In this document: piece after piece, positions 41,293-51,451 of the stretch
How positions within the stretch are numbered: the first letter of the stretch is position 1
Layout: each line of letters opens with the position of its first letter
Assembly (NCBI GenBank): GCA_903893785.1
Contig: CAITNQ010000533.1
Span: 1-59,669 of the forward strand
Direction of reading: 5' to 3'
DNA: 59,669 nt
From: an uncultured Gemmatimonadota bacterium
Lineage (GTDB): Bacteria; Latescibacterota; UBA2968; UBA8231
The notes under the pieces: model-generated
The model's database searches: none
What the model saw: the letters and a program-made list of their open reading frames with translations, nothing else
Told to the model about the DNA's origin: nothing
Translations under genes and position numbers: made by a program

Positions 41293-44190
41293 TCATCCCG
41301 GCGGCAGACGCTCGGTGGCCGCGGCGGCGTAGGCTTCGATCGGCGGGCAGGCGCACATGAGCTGCCGGTCGCCCAGCGCATTGTCGATGCGCGCCACCGC
41401 CGGCCAGAACTTGCTCTGGGCCGACCAGGGCGCCGGGAACGCGGCGCGGCGCCGCGAGTAGGCGTGGGGCCAGGGGTCGTCGGCCAGGGCCTCGGCCGGA
41501 TGCGGCGCCTGGCGCAGCACATTGTCCTCGCGGTCCGCCGTCCCCTGCGCCACCTCGTCGATCTCGCCACGAATGGCGATCATGGCTTCGCAGAACCGGT
41601 CCAATTCGGCCAGCGACTCGCTCTCGGTGGGTTCCACCATCAGCGTGCCCGCCACCGGGAAGGAGACCGTTGGCGCGTGGAACCCGTAATCCATCAAGCG
41701 TTTGGCTACGTCCTCGACGGTGATGCCGCTAAGGTCTTTTAGGCGGCGCAGATCGAGAATGGCCTCGTGCGCCACCAGCCCGGCGGCACCGCGGTACAGA
41801 ACCGGGTAACTGGGCGCCAATCGCGCCGCCACGTAGTTGGCGTTGAGGATCGCCAGGCGCGATGCCTCAGTGGCCCCGGCGCTGCCCATCAAGCGCAGAT
41901 AGGCCCAGGAAATCAGCAGCACCAGCGCGTTGCCCCACGGTGCCGCCGCCACCGGACCGATGGCCTGCGCCCCCCCCACCGGCGCCAGCGGGTGGCCGGG
42001 TAGAAACGGCGCCAGATGGGCCGCCACCGCGATCGGACCCATCCCGGGCCCCCCGCCGCCGTGGGGAATGGCGAAGGTCTTGTGCAGGTTCAGGTGGCAG
42101 ACGTCGGCACCGATATCGGCTGGTCGGCACAACCCGACCATGGCGTTCATGTTGGCGCCGTCCATGTACACCTGCCCGCCATGTTCGTGGACCACGGCGC
42201 ACACGCTGCGGATAGACTCCTCGAAGACGCCATGGGTCGATGGGTACGTGACCATCAGCGCCGCCAACCGATCCCTGTGGCGCCCGGCCTGTTGGCGCAG
42301 GTCCTCCAGGTCGATGTTGCCGCTGTCGTCGCAGCGGACCACCACCACCTGCAGTCCTGCCATGGCAGCACTGGCCGGATTGGTGCCGTGGGCCGACGCC
42401 GGGATCAGGCAGACGTCGCGCTCGCCGGCGCCACGGCTGCGATGGTACTGACGAATCACCAACAACCCGGCGTATTCCCCCTGCGCCCCGGAGTTGGGCT
42501 GCAGCGAGACCGCGGCAAACCCGGTGATGCGCTGCAGCATGTTCCCTAGTTCGTCGATCACCTGGTGATAGCCGCCGGCCTGCTCCACGGGCGCGAAGGG
42601 GTGGACGCGACCGAACTCCGGCCAGGTGATGGGCGCCATGGCCGCGGTGGGGTTCAGCTTCATGGTGCAGGAACCGAGCGGGATCATCGACTGCGCCAGT
42701 GACAGGTCACGCGATTCCAACCGGCGCAGGTAGCGCAGCATTTCCGTTTCGCTCCGGTAGCGATGGAACACCGGATGGACCAGGTAGGGAGACTGGCGCG
42801 CGTGGGGTGTTGACTCGGCGTCGAGGCAACCGCCAACCACCCCGGCAGGTCCGCCTGAACCGCCGTCGGGCGCCGCCAGGATGGCCAGCAACATGGCCAC
42901 GTCCGCCTCGGTAGTGGCTTCGTCCAGCGCCACTACCAGGTCGCCGTCGGCCAGCAGACGCAGATTGACGCACTGCTGGCGAGCCCGTTCGCAGACCGCC
43001 GCGAGCCACCCGGTCGGCGGCCGCAGACGCACCGTGTCGAAGAAGACCGGATGGACCACCTGGTGCCCCAGCGCTTGCGCCCCGGCGGCCAACTGCCGGG
43101 CCCGCAGATGCACCGTCGCGGCGATTTCACGCAAGCCATCGGGACCATGGTGCACGGCATAGGCTGCCGCCACTACCGCGGGCAGCACCTGCGCCGTGCA
43201 AATGTTGCTCGTGGCCCGTTCGCGGCGAATGTGCTGCTCACGGGTCTGCAGGGCCAGACGCAGCGCCGGCCGACCGCGGCTGTCGCGCGACACGCCGACG
43301 ATGCGGCCGGGCAGCAGGCGCCGGTATTCCTGTCGCGTAGCGAAGAAGGCTGCATGAGGGCCGCCGTAGCCCATCGGCATGCCGAATCGCTGCGCCGAGC
43401 CCAGCGCCGCATCGACGCCCCACTCCCCCGGCGGGCGCAACAGACACAAGCCGAGGAGATCGGCAGCGGCGGCCACTAGGGCGCCGGCGGCATGGGCCCG
43501 TTCCACGAACGCGGTCAGGTCGCGCACGCGCCCATCTGTGCCCGGGTATTGGAGCAACGCCCCAAACCAGGCCGCGTCGGGCGTGGCCTGATCCGGGTCG
43601 CCGATGACCACCCGCCAACCGCGGGCCTCGGCCCGGGTGCGCACCACGGCAATGGTCTGCGGGTGGCAGTCGTCCGCCACGAAAAAGCTGTGTGCCTGCT
43701 CCCCCCGACTCAGGCCGTAAAACATGGCCATGGCTTCGGCAGCCGCCGTTGCTTCGTCCAGCAGGGAGGCATTGGCCAGGGGCAGCCCCGTCAGATCGGC
43801 CACTGCTGTCTGGAAATTCAGCAGCGCTTCCAGCCGTCCCTGGGCAATCTCGGCTTGGTACGGCGTGTACTGCGTGTACCAGCCAGGGTTCTCGAGAATG
43901 TTGCGCTGGATCACCGGTGGCGTGTAGCAGTCACTGTACCCCAGGCCAAGGAATGAGCGCCAGGGCAGGTTGCGCGCGGCGATCTGGCGCAGTTGGCGGT
44001 CCAGGCCCGGCTCGTCGACGGGCTCTTCCAGCTCCAGGGGCGTCGCCGCCCGGATGGCCCCGGGCACCGTGCGGGTGATCAACTCGTCCAGCGACGCCAC
44101 GCCGATGGTCTCCAACATAGCGCGGATATCGCCTTCGCGCGGCCCCAGGTGGCGGCGGGCGAAAGCCGCGTTCGTCTCCCTATCGGTCAT
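41293..44190 (-). CDS. gcvP: Glycine dehydrogenase (decarboxylating), P-protein
   Basis: 965 aa, the full length of the fused P-protein. It decarboxylates glycine with PLP and passes the aminomethyl group to the lipoyl H-protein. N-terminal half: [31 protein letters not shown]-terminal half: the PLP Lys in [18 protein letters not shown], and [21 protein letters not shown]. The ATG overlaps the coaE stop by 4 bp. No gcvT or gcvH in the window. The two halves are homologous, as in other fused GcvP. Confidence 0.97.
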   Translation of the reverse strand: MTDRETNAAFARRHLGPREGDIRAMLETIGVASLDELITRTVPGAIRAATPLELEEPVDEPGLDRQLRQIAARNLPWRSFLGLGYSDCYTPPVIQRNILENPGWYTQYTPYQAEIAQGRLEALLNFQTAVADLTGLPLANASLLDEATAAAEAMAMFYGLSRGEQAHSFFVADDCHPQTIAVVRTRAEARGWRVVIGDPDQATPDAAWFGALLQYPGTDGRVRDLTAFVERAHAAGALVAAAADLLGLCLLRPPGEWGVDAALGSAQRFGMPMGYGGPHAAFFATRQEYRRLLPGRIVGVSRDSRGRPALRLALQTREQHIRRERATSNICTAQVLPAVVAAAYAVHHGPDGLREIAATVHLRARQLAAGAQALGHQVVHPVFFDTVRLRPPTGWLAAVCERARQQCVNLRLLADGDLVVALDEATTEADVAMLLAILAAPDGGSGGPAGVVGGCLDAESTPHARQSPYLVHPVFHRYRSETEMLRYLRRLESRDLSLAQSMIPLGSCTMKLNPTAAMAPITWPEFGRVHPFAPVEQAGGYHQVIDELGNMLQRITGFAAVSLQPNSGAQGEYAGLLVIRQYHRSRGAGERDVCLIPASAHGTNPASAAMAGLQVVVVRCDDSGNIDLEDLRQQAGRHRDRLAALMVTYPSTHGVFEESIRSVCAVVHEHGGQVYMDGANMNAMVGLCRPADIGADVCHLNLHKTFAIPHGGGGPGMGPIAVAAHLAPFLPGHPLAPVGGAQAIGPVAAAPWGNALVLLISWAYLRLMGSAGATEASRLAILNANYVAARLAPSYPVLYRGAAGLVAHEAILDLRRLKDLSGITVEDVAKRLMDYGFHAPTVSFPVAGTLMVEPTESESLAELDRFCEAMIAIRGEIDEVAQGTADREDNVLRQAPHPAEALADDPWPHAYSRRRAAFPAPWSAQSKFWPAVARIDNALGDRQLMCACPPIEAYAAAATERLPPG

Positions 44191-44921
44191 CCCTCGCTCC
44201 TCGGCATTGGATCAGCCACCCCCTCTTCCCGGCGCCGTGAGTCGGCGCCGACAGCCCGACGTCGGCCCGCGCCCGGCCGGCCAATCGACTCCAGGTCCAG
44301 GTCGCGGCGCGCCCAGGGCGCCGCGGGCGCGGTCAGCGCCGCCCAGACGCGGGCCGTGCGCTTCTCCAGCAGCGCCAGCGTGCCTTCGTTGTCGATCACC
44401 AGATCGGCGCGCCGGCGGCGGGCATCATCGTCCAACTGGCACGACAGCCGCAGCCGGACCTGCTCAGCGGTCAGACCACTGCGCCGGCTCACGCGGTCGA
44501 TGCGCACCGCAGCCGGCGCCGCGACCGCCACGATCACATCAAAGCAGGCATCGAAGTTCCATTCGCACAACAGCGGGGCATCCACCACCACCAGGCCACC
44601 TGGCCCCACGGCGCCGGCCGCCTGCCGCGCCGCGGCCCACAGAAGTTCAGCCAACGGCCCCCGCATGATGGCATTGAGTCGTTGGCAGGCGGCCGCGTCG
44701 GCAAAGGCGCAGTCAGCCAGGGCCCGTCGATCGACCTGACCATCGGCGGCGATGACCACTTCGCCAAAGGCGGTCCGCAGGGCGGTCTGCACCGACGGCA
44801 GGGCCAGCGCCGCGCGGCCCGCGGCGTCAGCGTCGACAACCCTGGCCCCCCAGTCCTGGAACCGGGCGGCGACGGTGGACTTCCCGGCACCCATGCCGCC
44901 CGTCAGACCGACCAGAACCAT
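44187..44921 (-). CDS. coaE: Dephospho-CoA kinase
   Basis: 244 aa. The last step of CoA synthesis. P-loop GGMGAGKST is at 8-16, [10 protein letters not shown] is the second motif, and [13 protein letters not shown] and the lid region ([20 protein letters not shown]) are present. The final 35 residues are Arg/Gly-rich and longer than usual ([21 protein letters not shown]), so the real stop lies after an added tail. The gene overlaps gcvP by 4 bp. Confidence 0.95.
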   Translation of the reverse strand: MVLVGLTGGMGAGKSTVAARFQDWGARVVDADAAGRAALALPSVQTALRTAFGEVVIAADGQVDRRALADCAFADAAACQRLNAIMRGPLAELLWAAARQAAGAVGPGGLVVVDAPLLCEWNFDACFDVIVAVAAPAAVRIDRVSRRSGLTAEQVRLRLSCQLDDDARRRRADLVIDNEGTLALLEKRTARVWAALTAPAAPWARRDLDLESIGRPGAGRRRAVGADSRRREEGVADPMPRSEG

Positions 44922-44988
44922 ACCGCCTCCCTTCCCGTCCCTCGGAGCCGGGTCGCCGACGCGCCAAGTCCGCGGCGGGCGCCCGGTC

Positions 44989-45909
44989 TCACACGCCTGC
45001 GATGGGTGGCAGTCCCGCCAGCGAGGCCACGCCCACGTGGCGGCTCTTGAACGCGGCGGCGGTGGCAGCCAGGGTCAGGGCGGCAGCCCAGGCATGCCCG
45101 CGGAGGGTCGCCATGGCCGCCGCGGCCAGGAACACGTCGCCGCAACCCGTCGGATCCAGGGCCAGGTCCGGACGATCGGCGGCCACCTGCACCGGAGCTC
45201 CGCCCGGAGCGCCCCGGTCCCAACCCACGGCGCCAGCGCCCCCCAGAGTGATGACCACGCGGGAAGGTCCGCAGGCTAAGAGCGGCGGCGCGAGCGTGGC
45301 CGGGTCGGCCGCACCCAGGGGCTCGAGCCCGGCCAACACTTCGGCCTCAAGGTGATTGAGCTGGACCTGATCTGCGGTGGCCAGCCAACCCTGCCACTGA
45401 GGCGGCCGTCGCCAGTAGCGCTGTCCCGACCGGCGGCGCCCCAGGGTCAGGCTGTGCACGTCCATGAAGACGGGTCCGGGCAACCGCCGACGCAGGGCCG
45501 CCCAGTCCTCCAGGCGCAGCTCGTACCCGGTGATGAAATTCACCAGCACGGCATCCAGACAGGGAAGCACAGGCGCCAGGCTCGCCGCGGCCAAAGCGCC
45601 GGCTCCCCCGGTAAGTCGCTCGGTCTTGCTGCCGTCCGGATGATAGCGCAGATCGCAGCAGTAATCCGGCCGGTCGGTGACCTGCAGCCCGTCCAGGCAG
45701 ACGCCCGGGGTGGCTTCCCAGATGGGCACCAGGGCCTCGGCCGTGGCCCGGCCTAGGCGCAACAGGGGCCAGACCTGCGTCCCCGGATGCCCCAACCTGG
45801 CCAGCGCTACCACCGTGTACAACACGCCGCCCAAGCCGGTAACGGGCGCAACACCCGGCCGGTGGATCACATCGCGGTTGACGCTACCGATTACCCCTAC
45901 CCGTGTCAT
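44989..45909 (-). CDS. PfkB-family carbohydrate/nucleoside kinase-like protein
   Basis: 306 aa from an ATG with AAGGGGCG about 3 nt upstream. It is a ribokinase-like fold: VIGSVNRDVI at the start, GLGGVLYTVVALARLG as the substrate-binding Gly stretch, and the C-terminal signature LDPTGCGDVFLAAAA with the anion-hole GCGD and catalytic Asp. The usual DTxGAGD is altered to DPTGCGD. The substrate (sugar, nucleoside or other) is not readable. It is divergent from clpP. Confidence 0.88.
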   Translation of the reverse strand: MTRVGVIGSVNRDVIHRPGVAPVTGLGGVLYTVVALARLGHPGTQVWPLLRLGRATAEALVPIWEATPGVCLDGLQVTDRPDYCCDLRYHPDGSKTERLTGGAGALAAASLAPVLPCLDAVLVNFITGYELRLEDWAALRRRLPGPVFMDVHSLTLGRRRSGQRYWRRPPQWQGWLATADQVQLNHLEAEVLAGLEPLGAADPATLAPPLLACGPSRVVITLGGAGAVGWDRGAPGGAPVQVAADRPDLALDPTGCGDVFLAAAAMATLRGHAWAAALTLAATAAAFKSRHVGVASLAGLPPIAGV

Positions 45910-45983
45910 GTCGCCCCTTGGCCGCGTGAATCTAGCCGCGGCCGCGACGGTGTCAACGCGGTGGCGGCCGGCGTCAGCTCGGG

Positions 45984-46012
45984 TTGACATCGATCTGACT
46001 GTCACGTACGAT
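45984..46012 (+). promoter_or_regulatory. clpP promoter
   Basis: Consensus -35 TTGACA (45984-45989), a 17-nt spacer and TACGAT (46007-46012), giving a leader of about 45-50 nt before the clpP ATG. Among the clearest sigma70-type promoters in the window. Confidence 0.75.
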
Positions 46013-46064
46013 CTTGGCGCGCATACCCAACCGGCTCAACCTCTGCCAAGGACCCTAGCTCAGC

Positions 46065-46667
46065 ATGGCTATCGTGCCGATCGTGGTCGAACAGACAGGC
46101 CGCGGCGAACGCGCCTACGACATCTTCTCCCGCCTGCTACGCGAGCGGATCGTGTTTCTTGGCAGCGTCGTCGACGACTCCGAGGCCAACCTGATCATTG
46201 CCCAGCTGCTATTCTTGGCGTCCGACGACCCCAAAAAGCCGATCTCGCTGTACATCAACAGTCCTGGCGGCAGCCTGACGGCGGGGCTGGCCATTTATGA
46301 CACCATGCAGCACATCCCCTGCGATGTGGCAACGCTGTGCGTGGGTCAGGCGTACAGCATGGCGGCACTGCTGATGGCCGGTGGCGCCAGGGGCAAGCGC
46401 CATGCCCTGCCCCATGCCCGCCTGATGCTGCACCAGCCCTGGGGGGGCATCACAGGCCAGGCCAGCGACATTGATATCCACGCGCGGGAGATCATGGACT
46501 GGCGTCGGCGCCTCAATGAAATCCTGATGCGCGAAACCGGGCAGTCGCTCGAGCGCATCGAGGCCGTGACCTCGCGTGATTACTTCCTCGACCCCGAGGA
46601 AGCGCGCGAATTCGGCCTGATCGACGGCGTGCTGACCTCAGCGCGGGAGCTGGCCCCGGTCAGCTGA
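46065..46667 (+). CDS. clpP: ATP-dependent Clp protease proteolytic subunit
   Basis: 200 aa. It forms the serine-protease barrel that degrades substrates fed by ClpX/ClpA. Ser98 in VGQAYSMAA, His123 in LMLHQPWGG and Asp172 in TSRDYFL make a complete triad, with oxyanion motif [14 protein letters not shown]. The residue before the nucleophile is Tyr instead of the common Ala (GQAYS for GQAAS). The N-terminus ([20 protein letters not shown]) is the usual axial-loop region, without an obvious long propeptide. Its stop overlaps that of the convergent epmA-like gene. clpX lies on the other strand beyond it. Confidence 0.96.
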   Translation: MAIVPIVVEQTGRGERAYDIFSRLLRERIVFLGSVVDDSEANLIIAQLLFLASDDPKKPISLYINSPGGSLTAGLAIYDTMQHIPCDVATLCVGQAYSMAALLMAGGARGKRHALPHARLMLHQPWGGITGQASDIDIHAREIMDWRRRLNEILMRETGQSLERIEAVTSRDYFLDPEEAREFGLIDGVLTSARELAPVS

Positions 46668-47919
46668 CCGACTCGGTCGCCGGCGTGCTGGGTTCGTCGG
46701 GAAAGGCCAGCACCTGGCCGATATGGGCAGCATCAGCCAGGATCATGACCAGCCGGTCGAACCCCAGGGCCATGCCGCCGGCCGGGGGCATGCCCCAATC
46801 GAGGGCCTGGAGGAAACCCCGGTCCAGAGGCACAGCGCCCGCGCCGGCCAGGCGACGGCGTTCGGCTTCCACGCCGAAGCGACGGCGCTGCTCCACCGGG
46901 TCGTTGAGCTCCGTGAACCCGTTCGCCAGCTCCATGCCCCCGACATACGCTTCGGCCCGTTCGGCCACGTCCGGGTCGTCGGCGCGCAGTTTGGCCAGCG
47001 CCGCGTGGCGCGCCGGGTAATCCAGCAACCAGGCACAGCCCTGCGCCGCCAACGCCGGCTCGACGCAATCAAGCAGGACCTTGTAGAAGACGTCGTCCCA
47101 GGAGTCCTGGTCCGTGACACTGGCGTGGCCCTGGTCGCGCGCCCGGCGACGCAGCCGGGCCGCGTCGGTCTCGCTCAAGTCAAGCCCAGCCAACTCGGCG
47201 AACGCGCGGCGCACGGTCCAGCGGGTCCAGGCCCCCCCGACCGCCAACTGGCGGCCCCGGTATTGCAGCCGGTCGGTGCCCCGCACCGCCCGGGCCACCT
47301 GCGCGACCAGCGCTTCGGTATCGGCCATCACCTCCTCGTAGCTGGCCCAGGCCCGGTACCACTCGATCATGGTGAATTCGGGATTGTGCGTCGGCGAGGC
47401 TTCCTCGTCGCGGAAACACCGGGCCAGCTGGTAGATGCGCTCGTGTCCGGCGCTCAGCAGGCGCTTCATGTGATGCTCAGGCGAGGTGATCAGGAAGGCC
47501 GCGCGGCGTTGGCGCCCCGCGTTGTACGCGCTTCGGAATGGCTCCAGGTGGGCTTCCTGCCCGGGCGCGTTCACCAAGAAGGGCGTCTCCACCTCAAGAA
47601 AACCGCGTTCGCTGAAGAAGGCCCGCACGGCGGCCAGGGCCTGCGCCCGTAGCCGCAGTGTGGGTATGGAGGCCCCGCAGCGCGCGGTTGGCCCGCCCCA
47701 GGCCCCGGCGGCCTGCCACCCGGCGGCGGCACGGGCGAACTCCTGGACACGGGTCGCAGCGATACGGCCACCACGGATCCGACCTGTTACCTCCACCCAG
47801 GCGCCGGCGGCAGGCCTCGGCTCCAATTCGATGGGCAGGAACAGATTGACCTGGCCGACTGCGTCGGCCAAGCAGGCGCAGCCGGCCTCCACCGCCAGCA
47901 ACCGACCGTGCAGACACAC
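46660..47919 (-). CDS. EpmA-like class II lysyl-tRNA-synthetase paralogue with N-terminal OB-like segment
   Basis: 419 aa from the GTG at 47919 (GAGAGGG 7 nt upstream); a GTG at 48006 is the longer alternative. The catalytic core is EpmA/Gen[40 protein letters not shown] (motif 2) and [13 protein letters not shown] (motif 3). EpmA attaches beta-lysine to elongation factor P. Classical EpmA has no anticodon domain; here residues 1-65 ([32 protein letters not shown]) look like a minimal OB fold. It could be EpmA or a truncated LysRS. efp and epmB are not in the window. It follows clpX. Confidence 0.82.
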   Translation of the reverse strand: MCLHGRLLAVEAGCACLADAVGQVNLFLPIELEPRPAAGAWVEVTGRIRGGRIAATRVQEFARAAAGWQAAGAWGGPTARCGASIPTLRLRAQALAAVRAFFSERGFLEVETPFLVNAPGQEAHLEPFRSAYNAGRQRRAAFLITSPEHHMKRLLSAGHERIYQLARCFRDEEASPTHNPEFTMIEWYRAWASYEEVMADTEALVAQVARAVRGTDRLQYRGRQLAVGGAWTRWTVRRAFAELAGLDLSETDAARLRRRARDQGHASVTDQDSWDDVFYKVLLDCVEPALAAQGCAWLLDYPARHAALAKLRADDPDVAERAEAYVGGMELANGFTELNDPVEQRRRFGVEAERRRLAGAGAVPLDRGFLQALDWGMPPAGGMALGFDRLVMILADAAHIGQVLAFPDEPSTPATESVS

Positions 47920-48014
47920 GGTCTGTCCCTCTCCAGGAAGATTGGCGGTGCTGTGTGAAGACGGCCGGCAACGGCTGGGATAGGCGGGCGCCGGGAGATG
48001 CCCCACGGCCCGGC

Positions 48015-49244
48015 TCAGGCGCGTTTGCGGCGGAGCGAGTAGTCCGGGGGCCCTTTGGCCTCGAGGAAATCGCGCGTGATGGTGCAGCCCTGCACATCGT
48101 CGCGGACCGGCAGCTCGTACATGATCTCGAACATGGCGGTCTCCAGCACCGCTCGCAGACCTCGCGCGCCCATGGACTTCTGCTGCGCCATTTCGACTAC
48201 CTTGGCCAGCGCTTCGGGGGCGAAGTCCAGCGCAATGCCATCCATCTCGAACAGCTTCTGGTACTGACGGACCAGAGCGTTGCGGGGTTTCACCAGGATG
48301 TCCATCAGCGCCTTGTCACTCAGGGGGTGCAGGCTGCACACCACGGGCAGACGGCCGATGAGCTCCGGTATGAGCCCGTACTGGATCAGGTCCTCGGGCT
48401 CGGTCCGCGCCATGGCCGCCCCGGCATCCAGCTCCTCGGCAGCGTCCCCCGCGGCACCGAAACCCATGGCGCGTTTGCCGATGCGTTGGTTGACCAGGCG
48501 TTCCAGACCATCGAAGGCCCCGCCGCAGATGAACAGGATGTTCCGCGTGTTGATCTGCACCAGGGGCTGCTCGGGATGCTTGCGGCCCCCCTTCGGCGGC
48601 ACACCCGACACCGTGCCCTCAAGGATCTTGAGGAGTTCCTGCTGCACGCCCTCGCCGGAGACATCGCGGGTAATCGACGGGTTGCCCGACTTGCGCGCGA
48701 TTTTGTCGATCTCGTCGATGAAGAGAATGCCGCGTTCAGCCTGGCCGACATCGTACTCGGCGGCCTGCAGAATGCGAACTAGGATGTTCTCGACATCTTC
48801 ACCCACATAGCCTGCCTCGGTAAGCACCGTGGCGTCGACGATGGCGAAGGGCACCTTGAGCACCTTGGCCAGTGTCTCGGCCAGCAGCGTCTTGCCGGTC
48901 CCGGTGGGGCCGATCAGCAGTATGTTGCTCTTGCCCAACTCGACATCCGCCACGCCGGAATAGACCCGTTTGTAGTGGTTGTACACAGCCACGGACAGGG
49001 CGCGCTTGGCGCGCTCCTGACCAATGACGTGCTCGTCCAGGTGGGCCTTGATGGCGGCTGGTTTGGGCAGCGGGGCTCCGTTGAGGCTCGGTTCCTGGCG
49101 GTTTTCTTCGGCCAGAACTTCATTGCACAGATGCACGCACTCGTTGCAGATGTGCACCGACGGGCCCTGGATGATCTTCTCTACCTGCTCGACGCCTTTG
49201 CCGCAGAACGAGCAGGTTACCGCGCTTCGGGGTTTCTTCAGCAT
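48015..49244 (-). CDS. clpX: ClpX, ATP-dependent unfoldase subunit of ClpXP
   Basis: 409 aa. N-terminal zinc-binding domain with C11, C14, C33 and C36. AAA+ core: Walker A GPTGTGKT at 112-119, Walker B ILFIDEID at 173-180, [11 protein letters not shown] pore-1 loop (GYVG, 145-148), sensor regions and C-terminal small domain with [13 protein letters not shown]. The ClpP-contacting IGF loop reads MGFG at 260-263. Length is a little below E. coli. It is preceded by the cold-shock-domain gene and followed by epmA. Confidence 0.96.
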   Translation of the reverse strand: MLKKPRSAVTCSFCGKGVEQVEKIIQGPSVHICNECVHLCNEVLAEENRQEPSLNGAPLPKPAAIKAHLDEHVIGQERAKRALSVAVYNHYKRVYSGVADVELGKSNILLIGPTGTGKTLLAETLAKVLKVPFAIVDATVLTEAGYVGEDVENILVRILQAAEYDVGQAERGILFIDEIDKIARKSGNPSITRDVSGEGVQQELLKILEGTVSGVPPKGGRKHPEQPLVQINTRNILFICGGAFDGLERLVNQRIGKRAMGFGAAGDAAEELDAGAAMARTEPEDLIQYGLIPELIGRLPVVCSLHPLSDKALMDILVKPRNALVRQYQKLFEMDGIALDFAPEALAKVVEMAQQKSMGARGLRAVLETAMFEIMYELPVRDDVQGCTITRDFLEAKGPPDYSLRRKRA

Positions 49245-49261
49245 AGAATGGCGGTAATCCT

Positions 49262-49879
49262 TCAGGCCGTGGCCGCCGGTTCGCTGGCATCGGGCGCAGC
49301 TTCAGATTCGGGCGCGGCTGCGGCTTCAGGTCCCGCGCTCACTCCCGGGGCTTCGCCTTCGCCAGCCCCCTCCGGGGCCCGTTCCTTGTCGCCTTCTTTA
49401 CCCGCCTTCATGACATTGATGGCCTGGAAACCCTTGGCAGTACGCGTGACCATGAACTCGACCTCGTCGCCCTGGGTCAGGCTGCGGTCCCAAGACGATA
49501 TGTCGCGCCAGTGAACGAACACATCCACGTGGCTCTCAGTGGAGATGAAGCCGTACCCTTTGTCGTTGTTAAACCACTTCACCACACCCTTGATCCAGCT
49601 GGTCTCGGCCAGCGAGCCGGCAGCGGCCGCCGCGGGGGCCGGGCCAGCCGGCGGCGCCTCAGCCTGCCGGGCCGGGCGGGCGGGTTCGGGTTCGGCGATG
49701 CGGGCGTGCAACTGCTCCTTCCACCGGGGTCCGCTTTCCAGACCCTCCAGCAGCCAGTCGATACCGGTAACCAGACCGATCACATACGCCGAGTCGTTGC
49801 CGTAGAGCCGCCGGGCCTGCGCAATCCGGTCCGCCACCGACGCCAGCAACTCATTATCCAGGTGATGTGAAGTACCCAA
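49262..49879 (-). CDS. Cold-shock-domain protein with extended N- and C-terminal regions
   Basis: 205 aa from a TTG with the very strong Shine-Dalgarno AGGAGGTC 6 nt upstream. The central CSD (about 95-160) has [12 protein letters not shown] (RNP1, 101-112) and VFVHW (RNP2 near 120-124). N-terminal residues 1-90 are a helical segment ([21 protein letters not shown]) and an Ala/Pro linker; the C-terminal 45 residues are acidic Ala/Glu-rich. Ordinary CspA proteins are 70 aa, so this is a modular RNA-binding protein. Target unknown. It precedes clpX by 17 nt. Confidence 0.88.
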   Translation of the reverse strand: MGTSHHLDNELLASVADRIAQARRLYGNDSAYVIGLVTGIDWLLEGLESGPRWKEQLHARIAEPEPARPARQAEAPPAGPAPAAAAAGSLAETSWIKGVVKWFNNDKGYGFISTESHVDVFVHWRDISSWDRSLTQGDEVEFMVTRTAKGFQAINVMKAGKEGDKERAPEGAGEGEAPGVSAGPEAAAAPESEAAPDASEPAATA

Positions 49880-49971
49880 GGAACCGACCTCCTGCGAGAT
49901 ACGCGTCTACCCTGTCGGGCGCCGCTGCCCGTGCCCGAGCCGGTCGCCTGCACGCCCCGCGCGGCAGTCTA

Positions 49972-50000
49972 CAAGTAGCACATTGCCAGCCGCTTGTCAA
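49972..50000 (-). promoter_or_regulatory. Candidate promoter of the cold-shock/clpX operon
   Basis: Minus strand TTGACA (50000-49995), a 17-nt spacer and TACTTG (49977-49972) preceded by TGC, which would form an extended -10. It overlaps the stop of the permease gene. Confidence 0.45.
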
Positions 50001-51451
50001 CTACGGGCTTCATCCGGGCGGTAGCCCCGCAGACCCAGGTACACCGTGCGCACGCTGACCTTGATCACTCCCGCCAGGGGCACGGCGATCAGCATGCCGA
50101 CAATCCCGAGCAACTCGCTGCCGACCATGACCACGAACAGCACCAGCAGCGGGTGCATGGCCACGCTGCGCGCCAGGACCGCCGGCTGCACCAGCATGTT
50201 GTCGACGAACTGCACCACGGCGAAGGCGACCACGATCTGGGCGATCACCTCGAAACCAGCCCCGCCCGAGAGAGCAACCATGGACGCCGAGACGATGCCA
50301 ATGGCAGGGCCCAGGTAAGGAATCACGTTGGCCAGCCCGGCCAGCACCCCCAACGGTACGGCGTATTCCACCCCCACCCACAGCAGGGCCGCCACGGAAA
50401 GACCGGCCACGACGCCGCACTCGATGACCTGGCCGCGGATGTATCCGCCGATCTGGCCGTTGACCTGGTGCAGCAGGTTCAGGCACAGCTCGAAGTAGGC
50501 GTTGGGCACCAAACGGATAGCGGCCCGCGTCAACCGCCGCCCATCGCTGAGAAAGAAGAAGGCGATGAAGGGGACCAGCGCGACGAATGTGATGCCCGAG
50601 AACACCCCTCCCAGAACCTGATGGCTGCGACCCAGGAGTTGTTCGTCAATCAACACGCGCCCCTGGCGGGCGATGAAGGCGCCGAGATCGAAATCGGCGC
50701 CGACGAAGGGGGCCAGCCGCGGCTGCAGCACGCGCGCCTGTTCCCCCAGCCGGGTGATCAGGTTGGGCCCCGCGCGGCCGAAGTCGAGGCCGGCCGCGCC
50801 GACGACGAGGTCGCCCTCGTGCTGGCGCCGCGCTGCCTCCTCGCGCCAGAACCGCAGTTCGGCGTCGCCGCCTGAACGGCCACTGCCATTGCCCCGTAGC
50901 CGCACGCGGACCGGCGGTTGGCCGGCTGTTTCCAGCTGCACAACGGCGACGGCCAGGTCCGTGTCCGGCGGCGCAAAGCGCACGCGCAGTGTTTCCGACC
51001 GGCCGGGGCCCAGGGACAGCGGCACGTCGCCTTGCACCGGCAGCGAGAAGCGGTTCGTCGCCTCCTCCGGTTCCCATCGCGTCGCCACGGTGAGAACCTG
51101 CGCGCCGCGGTTGGTGAGAGTCAGCTCCCTCTCGACCGACTCGGGTTGCAGCAGCGAGTCGACGAGCCCTCTGACGTCGTCGACCACAACGCCACCGGCC
51201 AGGCCCAGCAGCACCGCCAGGCCACCGAAAAGGACGGTGAAGACGAGGCTGATGCCCCAGGCCCGCCGCAGGCCCCGCCCCTCCAGGTAGTCGACTACCG
51301 GGGCCAGCACATAGGCCAGCACAAAGGCGATGGCGAACGGTGGCAGGACCGCGCGGATGGCATAGACGAACCAGGCGGCCCCCGTCAGAGCGGCCACCAG
51401 GGCCAGGATTCTGGCCAGCCGGGCCGTCCCGCCGGGGCGTGGGTCAGCCAT
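49997..51451 (-). CDS. AI-2E/PerM-family permease with an inserted Ig-like domain
   Basis: 484 aa. The PerM fold is plain: N-terminal hairpin (17-55, IRAVLPPFAIAFVLAYVLAP), GISLVFTVLFGGLAVL, then a C-terminal block with PLGVLAGLANVIPYLGPAIG and VQFVDNMLVQPAVLARSV. Between helices 3 and 4 the usual soluble loop is replaced by about 85 residues (104-188) resembling an ASH/Hydin-type Ig domain: RELTLTNRGAQVL, RFSLPVQGDVPLSLGPGRS, LRVRFAPPDTD and VRVRLRGNG. PerM proteins have reported roles in AI-2 or ion efflux, but many are uncharacterised. It overlaps the cNMP-binding gene by 8 bp. Confidence 0.85.
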   Translation of the reverse strand: MADPRPGGTARLARILALVAALTGAAWFVYAIRAVLPPFAIAFVLAYVLAPVVDYLEGRGLRRAWGISLVFTVLFGGLAVLLGLAGGVVVDDVRGLVDSLLQPESVERELTLTNRGAQVLTVATRWEPEEATNRFSLPVQGDVPLSLGPGRSETLRVRFAPPDTDLAVAVVQLETAGQPPVRVRLRGNGSGRSGGDAELRFWREEAARRQHEGDLVVGAAGLDFGRAGPNLITRLGEQARVLQPRLAPFVGADFDLGAFIARQGRVLIDEQLLGRSHQVLGGVFSGITFVALVPFIAFFFLSDGRRLTRAAIRLVPNAYFELCLNLLHQVNGQIGGYIRGQVIECGVVAGLSVAALLWVGVEYAVPLGVLAGLANVIPYLGPAIGIVSASMVALSGGAGFEVIAQIVVAFAVVQFVDNMLVQPAVLARSVAMHPLLVLFVVMVGSELLGIVGMLIAVPLAGVIKVSVRTVYLGLRGYRPDEARS

